A stretch of DNA of 64,000 bases from Isoetes taiwanensis (GCA_021234155.1 JAJEKV010000035.1:14899054-14963053), one strand, 5' to 3'; shown: positions 31,030 to 43,305, counted from the stretch's first letter. Made by a program: numbers and translations. Notes: a model not told the origin generated them from the letters alone.

Positions 31030-34000
31030 GGATGTATTAAATCGGTAGAGTTAATGGAGTTTGCATGTACGAATAAGATATTGTACGATTTATCATGTAG
31101 GTGGAATGGAGTATAAGATGTGATGGGTACTTTGCATGATCAATGTTTAACTGGAATGGAGAATGGGCATTCAGGAAAAGGATGAAAGAGTGGACCTTGT
31201 ATTTAAGTAGGAAGAAAACATTAGGACTTACAGAAAAAAAAAAGAAAAAAACATATGGAGGAAGAAAACATGCATACACTATAAGCGTGTAGGCTTTAAT
31301 CATACACTTACCTCTTGCATAGCATTAAATTCTATTGCCAAGAAAGAGGATAATCTATAGGTATCATTACTTTGTCTCTAATGATAAAAATTAAGAGATA
31401 TCAAAAGCTACACGTTGAAATAAACATCTAGGATGATGACTTAGGGTTTAGGGCAACTTATGGCATTTGTAAATTAGCCACTTGTTGCTTTAACACTACT
31501 TTTTGCCTTCTTCTCATGTTGGATGCCAAGTATAAGCACAATAGTCAATGGAGGGAGGTGAAACCCATGATTAGCAGAATAGATCCATTATAAAAGCGTC
31601 CATCCAAATAGGGAGAATGATTATTGCCTCCATATAGACTAAAAGAAAACCTAGTATACATGAACTTGAAATTCAAACACACTCTAGTTGACTCTTCTAG
31701 GGAGCTTAAATTGGTGCAAATTTTGTTTCTTTATATTGTCATATCACCTTTCACAATTTAATAAATAGTGGAATAACTAATTAATTTGTGATTTTCTTTA
31801 TACTTGCTATGGTATGCTAAACAAACTGGAGGCCCAAATGATCATATCCCTCTCTCAGATCGACTAAAAAATGTGTTTGAGTAGATGACAAAAATACGAA
31901 TCAATAATGTACATCCATACTTCAGAGATATATGTTCATTGTTGTGTACTTCAAAATATTAAATATATTATGCCCATGTTCCCAATATCCATGATTCACA
32001 GCTACTCAATGTAATTCCGAGGCATGAAATAAAATGTTGAATGCAGCAGACATTATGATGGACGTGATCAATCAATTTAAGACAACAACTCTTCTTGCAA
32101 TAATCATGTGCAATACAACAGCTTAATTGACTAAAAGAAAGAGCTTGATACCATGTTTGCGCCATGGACATACAAAATCTTTCACATACATGAAGCAAAT
32201 GAAGTGAACTAAAATCAAAACCTCCAGCAAGACCAGAGTAAGCAATTTTGATTCCGCTCAAAATCAACACTCATGGCACTGCAAGATTCAAGCAAGATGA
32301 GTGTCGCTGCTTTTTCATCACAATGGGTCTCCTTCATACCCTCAATGACAAAAATTCATGACAAAAATTTAATAAGCACTTCCAATCACAATGAAGATAT
32401 CACCTATGAAAGCATATAGAAGACCAGCAAACGATGTTGCAACTAAAATGTGAAGACCTCAACCCCCATAAGTGGCTGATACTACAAACCTGCTAACCCC
32501 AGTTTGTGAGACCAGTGATGGTCCAAAGCTTTGCATGCTCACTTAAATCACCCGATTGATTTGCATGCTACTGGTCCTGTCCAACGCATCTACGAAATAT
32601 TTACAAAGGCATCAGTATAAATTACTACTCCAGATGGATGGAAACGTGAAGAGTAAAAACGAAGAAAAGCGGCAAAAATTTAGGGTGATGCACATATGTT
32701 GCTGCCAAGAACGCACGGCAAAGGGCCAAGACCCAATCGAGGAGCTAAGAATCAAACAAAAGATCATAAAAACTACAGTGGCATTGCAGAAGAATATTTT
32801 GTTTTGAATCAATCATCTCTGGAAAACAGTGGCAGTGCCGGCTTCCATCAGGCCTGTTATCGGATCCAACCAAGCAACACAATGAAAAGGGCAACAAAGA
32901 CTTTGTTCCCCATATGGTGCTGCAGGAAGTGAAAGAATCATAGTTACCTAGCTCCACCATAGCAGGAAGCAAATCTAAGCTCGTAATCAGGATAATGATA
33001 AAATTTTGTCCTTTAACTTTTAAGATGAGCATCAAAACCCTGTAACTTGAAAACCTTTGCAATCCATGTAATAGCACGTCTTATGGTCGTGCAATCAAAT
33101 ATGGCATTGTCATGGCATAGTATTTTGTTAGATAGGTCGTTGTTAGATGAAAAGAGAAGTGAGCAAGAATTAAAACCAAACGCTACCCTGCTTTAGAGTT
33201 CTTACCAATGTGTTATAGAATGGCACCCAAATCCATAGTTTGAATGCACATATACCTCAAATGGGCTTGAGATTTGCTGCATATTATCTTCAAGAAATAC
33301 CCTAATTCTTATGCATTTATTCTGCATTCATTCATTCTATTTGGTTCAATTTCTGTTTTAATACCTTGCAACCAGCAAACTTAAAAGCACCGCCATCTAG
33401 ACTTGAAACAGTTAAGTTATTCTGCATGCTAGTGCCTTTCATTTGCATGCAACGAAGGAACCATAAATACTTGGAAACAAAGTGCGACAATTGTCAACAC
33501 TTATCTATTCTGTCTAAACAACTAAAATGCACGGAATGAGATGTAAAATACCTGTGTAAAGTAGACGTGAGAGGAACATGCAATCTAACATCTGCATTCA
33601 AAGATCATACAGTCCGTTAGAGATATATTGGGGTTGTTTACATTCTAGTATCTAGAAAATATACTGGCAGAAAATGATTGAATGACCCAAATGCTTTAAA
33701 AATTATGAATGCCTTAATGACCTGAAAATTCAAGAACATAGAACTCATTACTTCAACTGCAATCCAGCATTTTAGAGTTTTTCAGCATGCTGGATTTATT
33801 GAGAGGAACTTTCATGTGAACCACAATCTACCTGCATGTCTGGCCTAAATGAGAGTGCCTAGACCTATTACAGAGAATTGGAGTGCCATTTTGGGCTGCA
33901 ATACACCTTTCAAGCCAGCAAATACACCATATTGTAACGCCACAAATCCACATAATCCAGCTTCCACACAAACAGATAGACTGTATTTTTCAGCCATGTT

Positions 34001-34120
34001 CTTTTGAATTTTGTTGCTTGAAAGACAACCAGGGAACATAGTTCTGGACTTCCATAAGATTCAACACAACATGCAAGGCTTCAAAAAAATCATACCTCAA
34101 ATTTCGTTTTTGGCACATGG
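31030..34120. other. no gene confidently recognised
   Basis: AT-rich DNA. Weak coding-like minus-strand stretches lie at 32820-32910 (after a CTTCCTGCAG acceptor-like site) and 33845-34039 (VEAGLCGFVALQYGVFAGLKG), but I cannot assign them. This stretch may be the body of the minus-strand Helitron that ends at 30744. Confidence 0.4.
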
Positions 34121-34129
34121 GTCTTCTAC

Positions 34130-34609
34130 TAAGGGTGTGGTCACATGATCATGTCAACATGGATGGAAGGACGTCAAAATGCAAAAAATAATGGGTCACA
34201 TGTCTGCTTTTGACATGAATGGATTGCCGTCAACATGGATCCGTCCCCACCGCTTCCTCTTTCGGTTGGATGGGTTCATGTTGACATGAATCCCTAAATA
34301 TCCGACACGTAGCAACTTTCAAAGAAAAATTGACCGGCCCATTTTCTAAAACATTTTTGAACGTTTGTTTCTTCCGGAGGAACGGAAGCAAAAATGGTGC
34401 AGCAGAGAGGAGAAGGAAAATCGGTGCAGGGGAGATGATTTCTGGCATCATGCAGCACAGGTACAAGCATCGGAATCGGAGAAACGAAGAGGAATAGAAT
34501 GGCGCCGTGAAAGAGAGTATTTGACATGAACATGTGACCCCGGTGTTTTAGAAACATTCATGTCAACATGACATAGATCATGTCAACATGATCATGTGAC
34601 CCGGCCCTA
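34130..34609. mobile_element. 480-bp TIR element
   Basis: The left end TAAGGGTGTGGTCACATGAT continues as CATGTCAACATG; the right end is its complement (CATGTCAACATGATCATGTG then ACCCGGCCCTA). About 27 of 31 terminal positions match. The interior repeats CATGTCAACATG-like words. Two overlapping minus-strand frames inside show no domain. No transposase, so non-autonomous; no clear TSD. Confidence 0.78.
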
Positions 34610-34933
34610 AAGCCCTCCAAGATCCTGTTAAGACTATAAACTGATTTCCTATATTTAAAATGCCATCTTCAGCTTGCATTTACATCACCTAAAGAGTTGA
34701 TTTCTTTACAAATGTCAAATAATGCATATTATCATTTTTATTTGAAAAGCATTAATAAGGTAGTAATTGAAATGGAAACGCCCATCAACTATCAACTGTC
34801 AAACTGCATCTAAGCTATATGAAGTAGATCCTTTACATTGAAACATTAAGCAGCTTTAAATATTTTGCTAGGTCACTATTTCTGTTGTTCTTAGCAGATG
34901 TAAGCCATAACGCAAATGTAATGATTATCATAC

Positions 34934-35541
34934 CCTCTGGCTAGATTGCTTTCCTAAATCACAAACTTCCTTGTAATGTGCAAGACTTTCAGCAATGCTG
35001 CAATTGATATTTGCCTTCATAAGAGATTCTGATGATATGGCGAACATAACTACTTCCTTTGCACCAGCAGCAATAGCTGCATCAAACCCCGATCAATCCC
35101 AAGCAAGCATTCTGAATTTATCAACAAACTGCAAGTTCTCACTGCTTCTAACGCATTCACTTCGCACATAAAAAATGTTTAAAGAATGATGGACATGCAC
35201 CTTATGATTAGGATTAAGACAGAAAACCTGCATTTCTCTAGGGACTTTATGCCTTCCATTACATCCTTTGCATTTGCAAGCTAGGAGAAACATCAAGAAT
35301 GAATGCCAGTAAGTATTACCAAGAGGAATAAAACAACAAAATACACAAAAGTAAAGAGGAGGGAGGAGGTAAGTACTTGGGAAGACCACTTTGGAGAAAC
35401 AAAGCTAGTTGTTTCTACAACTGGCAGTAGCAGATGCAAGCCTTCGAATAAGCTCAATTTTGATGTTGGCAAGGTACGTTAACCTTCTCATTTTGAAGTC
35501 CATCCCTTGGTCCACTTCTATGATTTTTACAAATTCGGTAT
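34934..35541 (-). pseudogene. HMGCL: hydroxymethylglutaryl-CoA lyase fragment, three exons
   Basis: Exon order on the minus strand: 35541-35377 (FVKIIEV…, then in a shifted frame DGLQNEKVN, then IKIELIRRLAS and TSFVSPKW), ending at a GTACTT donor; 35280-35201 (LANAKDVMEGIKSLEKCRFSVL), from a CTCCTAG acceptor to a GTGCAT donor; 35090-34934 (FDAAIAAGAKEVVMFAISSE then NINCSIAESLAHYKEV), ending at GTATGA. These are successive exons of HMG-CoA lyase, the TIM-barrel enzyme that splits HMG-CoA into acetoacetate and acetyl-CoA in leucine breakdown. Single-base losses break exon 1 (GPRDGLQ region) and the end of exon 2 (LTPNLK region), and the exon 3 acceptor is lost. Downstream exons are not found. 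It lies head-to-head with the NAT fragment. Confidence 0.88.
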
Positions 35542-35768
35542 CTTTAGCAGTATATATGCAAAGAAAGTGAAATGAACATACATTCTCCAAGAAATAAAAT
35601 CTGCGTTATTACTGTGATAGAGGGATGTCCAAAGTAGTACATGATTTTGGGATCTTAAAATTTAGTCCGAAACATTCTTTAGATACCATAATAATTATGA
35701 AAATAAAAATACTAATATCAACAAATTGCGATCCAAAGATGTATCCGGGCTAAAGAAATAAAAAAGAT

Positions 35769-37302
35769 GTGTTTCAATCAAAAAATGGAAAATATGAGTT
35801 AAGGGTTATTGAGAATAATTCATGTTTATCTTTGGCTTTGGGCGTACAACACTATTATCGTTATCAGAGATCTCGCATAATCCTTTCGATGAAGCCCAGA
35901 AAACAATGTCTAGACAAATTGTCAGATGATGTATGTTCTTCATTGCTGCGTTTATCCAGAGAAGAATATGTTGCATCTAATTGTAAGAAACTTGTAAAGA
36001 AAAAGTGCGCCTCCGTGGTACCTCTGCCTCCATCTCGCTACCTTAGACCCGAAAACAGTCTTGATTCCGGCCAAAATAAGAACTGGAACCAATCAAGAAT
36101 CACGCCTATGAGAATGCCCAGAATAGTGAAGAGATAGACGTGTTGTCGCAATCACAAGATGCATCTAATCTGACCGCAAAGCAATCACATATGAAGTATG
36201 AGCCGAGAGAATGGCACTCGGAATTGGTGAGTTATTTCTATTCGCTTCGTAATTTGAAGATATCAAGCATAATTCGGTTGAGATCTAAAAGTTACATGCA
36301 CTTTTAATTGATATATGTTCCTCGCATGTTGCATTACCCAAAGAACATTTGATGATTTAGAGATGGGATAGCTTTTTGTTTCTGGGATAGCTCGTTGGAA
36401 TAATTATGAGATACTAAATTTGTAGTGCTTTTTGCTTGTAGCATTGGGGCTCTCGCTTTTTATTACAATTCAGTTTGCTTGGTTGTTAGTATCCAATTGG
36501 CCTAAATCCTTTTCTTGTATTTGCGCATTCTCTCATTCTCTATGGCCCCCAACATTTTCTTTTCTATTATTGGATCAATAATTCTCGTCCCATTGATTAT
36601 TGTTCCCCAATGGGAGGATGGGGTAAGTTCTATTTTGTGCAACAACTTATCTTGGCACAATTTTGTGCTTTTAACAAACGATAATAATCTTGCCTCAGAT
36701 TCCGTGAGTGACGCTGTAAGGGTTGTTCCTTTGTTTATCCGGCTCCCGCATTGGTCATTATCAACTCTACCGAGTTTGCAAATTTAAATGGCAATGTTGT
36801 AAGTACTTAAATCTACTTATTGTTGCCAGTTTGAGATTTCTGAGAAAAGTGTTAAGCAATCTTGTATAATTAGATGTCCTATCTTGAAGGACGTCTGACA
36901 TTGGGTCTTGGCATTGTTTGCAGTAGCCATGCCATACAAATTTGTTAATCACTTAAAAAAAATGTGAACGCATTAATTTTTCGTTTTGTGCTTGGCGGCG
37001 AAATTAAAACATAGCATGAGGGAGTTGCAGGGAGCAGTTATCATCTCTTCAATTTCCAGATTATTGCTGGCTATAGTGGATTTATGTCTATTTTGCTAAG
37101 GTGGGCAAGTAAAATGGGATTGCTGATATCTTTACATGTAGATGAGAAAAATCTAGCAATTGCAACCATGTGACTTAGAAACTGATGCGTCTTTATTGTG
37201 TAGAGTAATACATCCCGTTGTTGTAGCGCCAACTGTTGCTTCAGCTAAGGCTCTTGTGTGGAGATTGGCATTCCCCAAATTGTGCTAGTCATAATATTTT
37301 CA
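35769..37302 (+). pseudogene. nucleobase-ascorbate transporter (NAT11/12-like) fragment, five exons
   Basis: Plus-strand blocks with splice sites: an N-terminal exon ending MKYEPREWHSEL at 36226 with donor GTGAGT; about 36540-36622 (FSIIGSIILVPLIIVP, then MGG in a shifted frame, donor GTAAGT); 36699-36798 (from CCTCAG; SFVYPAPALVIINSTEFANL, donor GTAAGT); 37015-37100 (ELQGAVII, then FQIIAGYSGFMSILLR shifted, donor GTGGGC); and from 37204 (HPVVVAPTVAS, then after a deletion SCVEIGIPQIVLVIIF). This is the order of transmembrane segments 1-6 of plant NAT/NCS2 transporters (purine, uracil or xanthine symporters). Frameshifts occur in nearly every exon and the C-terminal half is missing. The NAT11/12 assignment rests on the long N-terminal part and is tentative. 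Confidence 0.85.
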
Positions 37303-37408
37303 CTGAAAAAACTCATAACCAAGCAGCTACATTTCGGATTTAAGTATTATTTCTGATGATGACATGATATTTTTGCAGCATTTGCAAAAAATATCAATTT
37401 TCGGGCAT

Positions 37409-38181
37409 TCATCCCATTTCGGAGAGAAAGCAAAAAACCATAATGTGGCAGTGTCACCAAACAGAATAGCAGCTTCTCCATGTGCATCTTGCTTGGCCTT
37501 GTGATGATAGAACATATCCCTGAAGTGAAGGAATTGGCCCTCTGTAAACAACCTATCATAACTAAACAAGAACCTGTCTAGCATAAAGGCTTGGTAGCCA
37601 TTAAGGAGAAAAGGTTTCAACCTTTGCAGATCCTGGTCAATAGTACTGCAAAAACTTCACCTCTTGGATGCTGCAAAACCAAGGAGTACTGGAATGGGAC
37701 AATGTGACCCGAGAAGAAGAGCCGCTAATACCTAGGCCTGTTGTCCCGATTTTCACCAATGCAGAATGGATGAACATCCTCAGGCAACAGAAATATCTCT
37801 ATCCACCGGATGAAGATATGACCATAGAAATGCTGAAAGCTCTCACCAAGAGGATGAATTGTACACCCAACCTCCCAGACCTCTTTCCTTACTCTGCTGC
37901 CACTGAAATTTTTAATAACGAGAGTCTTTGGTCTATTTTTTATACTATTGACTAGGATCTGCAAAGGTTGAAACCTTTTCTCCTTAATGGCTGCCAAGCT
38001 TTTATACTAGACAGAGGTTCTTGTTTAGTTATGATAGGTTATTTACAGAGGGCCAATTCCTTCACTTCAAGAATATGTTCTATCATCACAAGGCCAAGCA
38101 GGATGCACATGGAGAAGCTGCTATTCTGTTTGGTGATACTGCCACATTATGATTTTTTGCTTTCCCTCCGGAATGGGATGA
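37409..38181. repeat. long inverted repeat, 237/239-bp arms
   Basis: Left arm 37409-37645 and right arm 37943-38181 are reverse complements with roughly 90-95% identity. The 297-bp loop is coding-like. Both arms carry the same coding segment (KPFLLNG.QAF and FYHHKAKQDAHGEAAILFGD) in opposite strands. A read-through transcript would form a stem of about 240 bp. Confidence 0.92.
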
Positions 38182-38292
38182 AATAGGCTGGCAAGCTGAC
38201 CCGGTGGCCACTGATCTAGTGATCATAGAAGAGGACGAGGAGGAGCTGGACCCAGATCTCTTTTTGATAGAAGCACAATACGGCAAGGACTA
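37668..38292 (+). pseudogene. unknown TE-like protein fragment
   Basis: The plus frame 37668-37955 (EEPLIPRPVVPIFTNAEWMN… then LPDLFPYSAATEIFNNESLW) reaches a stop where the right arm of the inverted repeat begins. Beyond a frameshift the right arm continues as FYHHKAKQDAHGEAAILFG and ends in the acidic tail EEDEEELDPDLFLIEAQYG, stop at about 38290. No known domain. The duplicated, inverted 5' piece on the other arm lacks the stop in its ATLWFFAF segment, so the two arms decayed independently. Confidence 0.45.
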
Positions 38293-39200
38293 GGAATGAA
38301 TTTTGTCATCCTAAGTTCGAAAGCAATGTATATAAGAAGTTGTGCAGAAGTCTATTTTTGTTTCTCATGTAATCTGAAATGTTTAATACAAATCCTTGCT
38401 CTACCTTATGTAATCATTTTATATGTTTAATATAAATCTTCAATCTTCACTCTTTAATAGACTAAGGGGAAAGGTATAGTGGCTGGATTTGGTGGGATCA
38501 ATATTATGGTAGCCACATGTGGTGATATTATGGTATCACCCCAGGGGCATTGACCATTTTTTGACCCGGTCAGAAAATGGAATAGCTTTCAGATTCCTCA
38601 CAGTATCCTGACTGATTTTGGTGACAACAATATATCGATCCCAAACTAGGTCCCTGAATTGATTTGAGGCAAAATTTCATTAAGCTCTGCTTTCTGCAAA
38701 GATTCTTGCAAGGCCACTAACTTTTGCTTCAAGGATTCTGTGTTTTTTTCAGTTTGCAAACTTCACGAATTTAAGTTGCTTCTATATTTCTTTTGAATAT
38801 GGTATAAATATAACCTTTTCATCTAGATGTCTCTTTGAATACATCTTTAGCTTTTTATTCCAAGATACTTTAATTTACATCAATTTCTTCTGGAGATTTG
38901 AACTCCACCAGAGTGTTGCTCTAATCAGCCAGAAAAGTCTATTGTATACAATAGTATACAACAATGTACATTAGAATATCAATGAAAGAATAGGTTACAA
39001 GAATAAACTCTTTGGTTACAATAATACAAATAATAGATTACAAGTAAAGATCTATTGATCTGTCAACCTCAGCTTCATTAGTAGAGAAACCGTGTTTCAC
39101 AACATCAATCATCATTCTCATACAGTCCAACAAATCCCCCACTAGAAATTGGTACACCCCCGCAACAAACATATCAGGCCCTCATATTGGATGAGTAATA
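38293..39200. other. no gene recognised
   Basis: AT-rich. A small palindrome GGTGATATTATGGTATCACC lies at about 38520-38540. Nothing else is supported. Confidence 0.5.
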
Positions 39201-39700
39201 CCTTCAAATTCTACTTAACTCACCTTGTATTGGGATAGTATGTCCAAGTCTCGTGACATCGCAGCCCACAACTTTCTTTACAAAGACACATATAGCGGGA
39301 CCACATGACCAGCAATCGACCGAGTGGGGGAACTTATAATTCTCTTGTGGTGCGGCTTTTATGGTGCTTTCGGAATTTTGTGTTTGCATCCTCAACAAAA
39401 CTCATGACAGCCTCCGAGCCCTTGTACATTTCTAGGTCACAAATGGTACACACTTGGTCGACATTTAACCGGGTGACCTCCAAGACCTACAATGACATAC
39501 ACCGGCCCGTCTTGTCGGGACAATATCAAGCGAATGGTACATTCAAATTGCAAGTTGAGGGTTCAAATGTTTGTCCTTTGAAGCATGCTCGTTCGACAGC
39601 GAATCCATGAGATGGAACCTCTGTTCCATATTATGCTTGATGCAGAATTGGTGCATACATCTGTCAAAGTCCAAGGTCTGGTAAAACAAGATGCTTTAAA
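39200..39700 (-). pseudogene. possible Ulp1/C48 protease-like fragment
   Basis: The minus frame 39398-39204 reads NYKFPHSVDCWSCGPAICVF then VKKVVGCDV. The pattern of a short spacer, Asp-Cys/Cys-Gly and a hydrophobic helix resembles the catalytic-Cys end of Ulp1-like (C48) proteases often carried by plant DNA transposons. Upstream on the same strand (about 39640-39560) one frame has RFHLMDSLSNEHASKDKH, which could be the preceding strand-helix part, but stops separate the pieces. The family call is weak. Confidence 0.3.
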
Positions 39701-40150
39701 AAACAACAGAAGACTTCAAATCTGAGTTGTTTATATTAAATTACTAACCTCATGAACAAATGGAATATCCTGTCACTGAACCAATCTCTACTTTTCTCCA
39801 ATATTCTGATTGAATCTTGATCAAGTACAAGAGGCTCCTGATGTCCTTTAAACACTTCAAGTGGCAAGTATTCTGGTCGGATATGCGCTCTTAACACTGC
39901 AGTCCTCGTGCTGGTGGTGTAAGTTTACATTCAGCAAATGGAAGATCATTGAAAACCTTGAGGAACATTGAAATAGCCAAGAAATGAACAATTGAAGTAA
40001 AACTTTGTTTATATTAAAAAGTATAAAGTTACATCATATACACAATAATACTATTTCTAGACTTTAGTTCTATGTTTTTTCATCATATTAATACAAATTT
40101 GACTCTCAATTCTTCAAAAAATATTCAAATTTTGTTGCTTTTCGACATAA
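39700..40150. other. no gene recognised
   Basis: AT-rich DNA between the Ulp1-like and FCP1-like pieces. It could be intron or decayed sequence. Confidence 0.4.
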
Positions 40151-40806
40151 CTTTGCACATTCTCTCCTTCAAAGAACCCCCGGCCAATCCTTTAGGTCAT
40201 TCATGAGGAAATTGCCATCTACTCTGTGGGGCTCCACCGCTTGGACAGATCATGGTGTTTGGCTCATTGAGGTACCCTTTGTATCTGTTTGCCATCAATG
40301 AGAAGCACGCTCTTTGTGAAACCTCGATATGCGTCGTAGACCTTTTTGAGTTGCTTCGTAAAAATTGGCTTTCCATTGTTAAATAAATTTGTGCTTGTAC
40401 ACCGATCCCCGAGTCCATATGAACTGGAATTTGTCCTTGTATTTCATTAATGCTCCCTTAATTATCATTCTCATGTTTTGAGCTGTGCAGGTGGACCAAA
40501 GTGCTATATGAAAATTACACCGCACCAATCTAAGAACTTCGCCCACACAGTCTAGTTCTCGCAACCTTAGATCCGCTAAGTGTGACTATGGTAACACCTC
40601 TTCTTTGGCAATGGGGTATTTTTTGACTCTGTCATAGCTTCTACCCAAAACTCCATTGTAGTAAAAAACAAGCAGGATTGGGTTTAACCTTCTAGTCTTA
40701 CAGATGGAATGAGTTGGTGCGGGCTGGAAACTTCGCTTCAAAGATGTCTTGGAGGTATCTTTTGCTTCGAATTCTGCTCTTGATTTTTCTCTGAGACACT
40801 TCCAGC
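40150..40806 (-). pseudogene. FCP1/HAD phosphatase-like domain, broken
   Basis: The exon starts at 40806 after a TTTTTGCAG acceptor. Blocks on the minus strand: NPILLVFYYNGVLGRSYD (motif I region), FHIALWSTCTAQNMRMII, KYKDKFQFIWTR, GKPIFTKQLKKVYDAY, SVLLID with a damaged second Asp, GYLNEPNTMICPS in another frame, then DGNFLMNDLKDW. This is the order of the FCP1-homology domain found in plant HAD phosphatases. The motif I nucleophile Asp is Tyr (FYYNG), and the DD pair of motif III reads DG. Several frame changes and stops follow. It appears to be the C-terminal part of the locus whose other exons lie at 41.4-43.3 kb. Confidence 0.7.
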
Positions 40807-40928
40807 TGCAAAAATTGAACATATTCTGTAACTATATGGGTCAAATTAAAAAGAAGACAGACACAAAAGGTTGGAAGTTATCTTGTGACTTAGATTCACC
40901 TATCGATTTGTTCAGATCATAACCTGAT

Positions 40929-41095
40929 GCATCTGCTGATTTGGCTTTGGTGTGGAGCATGACTTAATGCATCTGCTGATTTGGCAGATTGTTATCGAGT
41001 TGGAGCTTGACTTGATGCACCTACTGATTTGTTGACATCTACTGATTTGTCCGAGATCCTATCTGCTGATTTGACATCTTCTGATTTGCCCGAGT
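40929..41095. repeat. tandem ATCTGCTGATTTG repeats
   Basis: Six to seven diverged units (ATCTGCTGATTTGGC, ATCTACTGATTTGTC and similar) at irregular 20-55-bp spacing. Confidence 0.7.
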
Positions 41096-41410
41096 TTCTA
41101 TCCGTGTCTAATGCTTTTGAAGGGTGTGAGTGTCTTGTCCCCCTAGCTGAGCACATTGTACATCTATATCTACAAAGTAGGGATGAAGAAGTAAGCTACA
41201 TATCCCAATTGCATCAAACAAGACTTGGTTACCTATGAGAGTAGAAAATAAGTCCATTTTAGTGTGCTATATGGACTCACAAAGTCATTGCCACCAGTAG
41301 GAACAGTTAAACCTGAATTAGTAAATGGCACCATGCTCTGCAAACCTGGAATTCAATCACAATTGATTGTAACTATGCTTTGGCATCTCAATATGACAAG
41401 GGCACTCACC

Positions 41411-43305
41411 TATAAGTGCCTCAGTAGCTTGAAGTTGCTTTTGATCCTCCCTACTCACACCTAAGGCTTGTACCCATGCTGTAGAAAATTCATGACAGCA
41501 ATTCTCAATGCAAGAGTGATTACAAATCCTACAAAGTGAACACAAATTTGTCAATGAGAATACAAATATACTAAGCACTTCAGGAATGTTGTTATGAAGT
41601 ACCTCAAGAGGCTGAGCAGACATGGAAGATGGTATTGGTGACTGCATTCAGCAATCAAAGTTGGTAGTGGTTTCCCCATCCACTAGAGGATCTTGCCACA
41701 TAATGGATAGCCACTACCATAATCTTCAGCCTTATTAAGGTCTGGAAATAGTGGATCCAAGACAAATAAAGGAAGACGGTCCTTGCAAGATAGAAACCTC
41801 TCTAACCTTGGTTCCAGCACTTTCAATGCTATTGTGTCTGCTTCCCTGGCTGACAACAGATTAAGCTCCCCGATTTTTGTCTGCTCAAGGTCTGGTAATA
41901 GTTCATTGAGCTCAGCCTCTGTATCTTGACATATAGCCCGAATACCGTCTGCACGACTTGGTTTATCCTTCATCATTCCTTCCCATTTTTTTTAAATCGT
42001 TATTCATCTTCTCGGTCTGGAACTTAAGGTGTTGAACCTTCATTTGTAGCACCTGCAGGCTTTGAGCACAAGTTTGCAACCTTATGGCAGGTATCCATTA
42101 CTTCGCACCACAAATGGCGTCAAAGACACCACATGTGGTGCAACATGTGGAACCATAGTGGTGCCACATTAGACACCACATGTGGCACCACAATGCACAC
42201 AAAGCACTACATCCGGCAGGCATCCACCACCCCACATGTGGCACATAGCGTGGTGCAATATTTAGCACAGCAGTTGGCACCACATATGGCAGACAATCCA
42301 CCATTCACAAGTATCACCATATCTAACATCACATATGACACTAAGTATAGAAACATATGGAAGTCAATTCACTATTCAGATAAGGTACCACGTTTGGTAC
42401 TATATATGACACTACATATGCTATAAACTATATTATTAACATATAATTGGCACCATATGATACGCTTCAGAACACATTTGGAGCTACATACTATCTTTGG
42501 AACTGAAATTATCCACCACAACTCGAAACTAGCAGCACAAATTTCCTACACATAACTTACAATACACCCAAATGAAGAAGAAGTGGTATACCTGATTGTT
42601 CAAGCTTGCTAAACCTTTTTGGGAAATAACAGTTCCAATATTAAATTGCATCATATAGTGGTTCCAGAAGAAGAGGGTTGAAAAGTACCCATTTTTTCAG
42701 TGATTTTCCCCGAGATTCTTCTTACAGCTTGAGGAGGCTTGAATTGTGGCCTAGTCATTTCAAGAGAGGAAGCATCATCTGTGGCATTTTGCTCTGCTTC
42801 CTCACTATTTGAAATGCTTGCATGCTTCCTCTTATGTTGGGACGGAGAGGCTTCAGACCCTTTTTCTCTTAACTGTTGCCAGAAACTCAACCAGTTTATT
42901 TCTTTACCCTTTGTGTGAAGGTAATACGCAACAGCCATAGTCTGTGAGGCCATGCCTCCCCAGGCACACGACCTTTGTGAGATTTTCCAGTAAAGGGACA
43001 TATATTCATTATACCTCTCCTTGCTCAGATTTTTCAACCTGCATGATGAAACAAAACAACATTTCAAACAATAGAGATCATGGGCATCCTCGAATCCAGC
43101 ATGCAACCCACCTGTAATTGGATTTTCCTGCTACTTTCGGCCCCTAAACAGACTCAATTTCTTCTTGTATGGCATAATGATTTTCTTTCCTGTACATATC
43201 CTTGTAGATGTAGCCTCTGGCATTCAACTTCGGTATGATCGAAGCCATTTCGTGATCGAATGTTCTTGGCAGGAATGGTAAACCTAGGTTAGGCAAGAGC
43301 TGCGT
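41411..43305 (-). pseudogene. multi-exon gene of unknown function upstream of the FCP1-like domain
   Basis: Minus-strand exons have canonical borders. 43305-43111 runs from acceptor AAAACGCAG to donor GTGGGT and contains HEMASIIPKLNARGYIYKDM, with one in-frame TAG. About 43039-42693 runs from CATGCAG to GTACTT and contains ERYNEYMSLYWKISQRSCAW and HTKGKEINWLSFWQQLREKG, then an acidic Ser/Lys-rich linker. A frame at 41976-41683 contains LPLFVLDPLFPDLNKAEDYG. About 41528-41411 runs from TTTGTAG to GTGAGT and contains EDQKQLQATEALIG. No domain is recognised. Strand and order suggest these precede the FCP1-like exon, but no continuous frame proves one gene. Confidence 0.45.
42100..42430. repeat. 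degenerate array of (C)ACCACATGTGGC-like units
   Basis: More than 15 diverged units of 15-20 bp, many self-complementary (CCACATGTGG), in an apparent intron of the minus-strand locus. Units become AT-rich toward 42430 (ACATATGACACTA). Confidence 0.75.

Noticed and set aside
42098-42426. Cys/Trp-rich proteins on both strands
   Set aside because: Products of the ACCACATGTGG array; both strands open because the unit is self-complementary.
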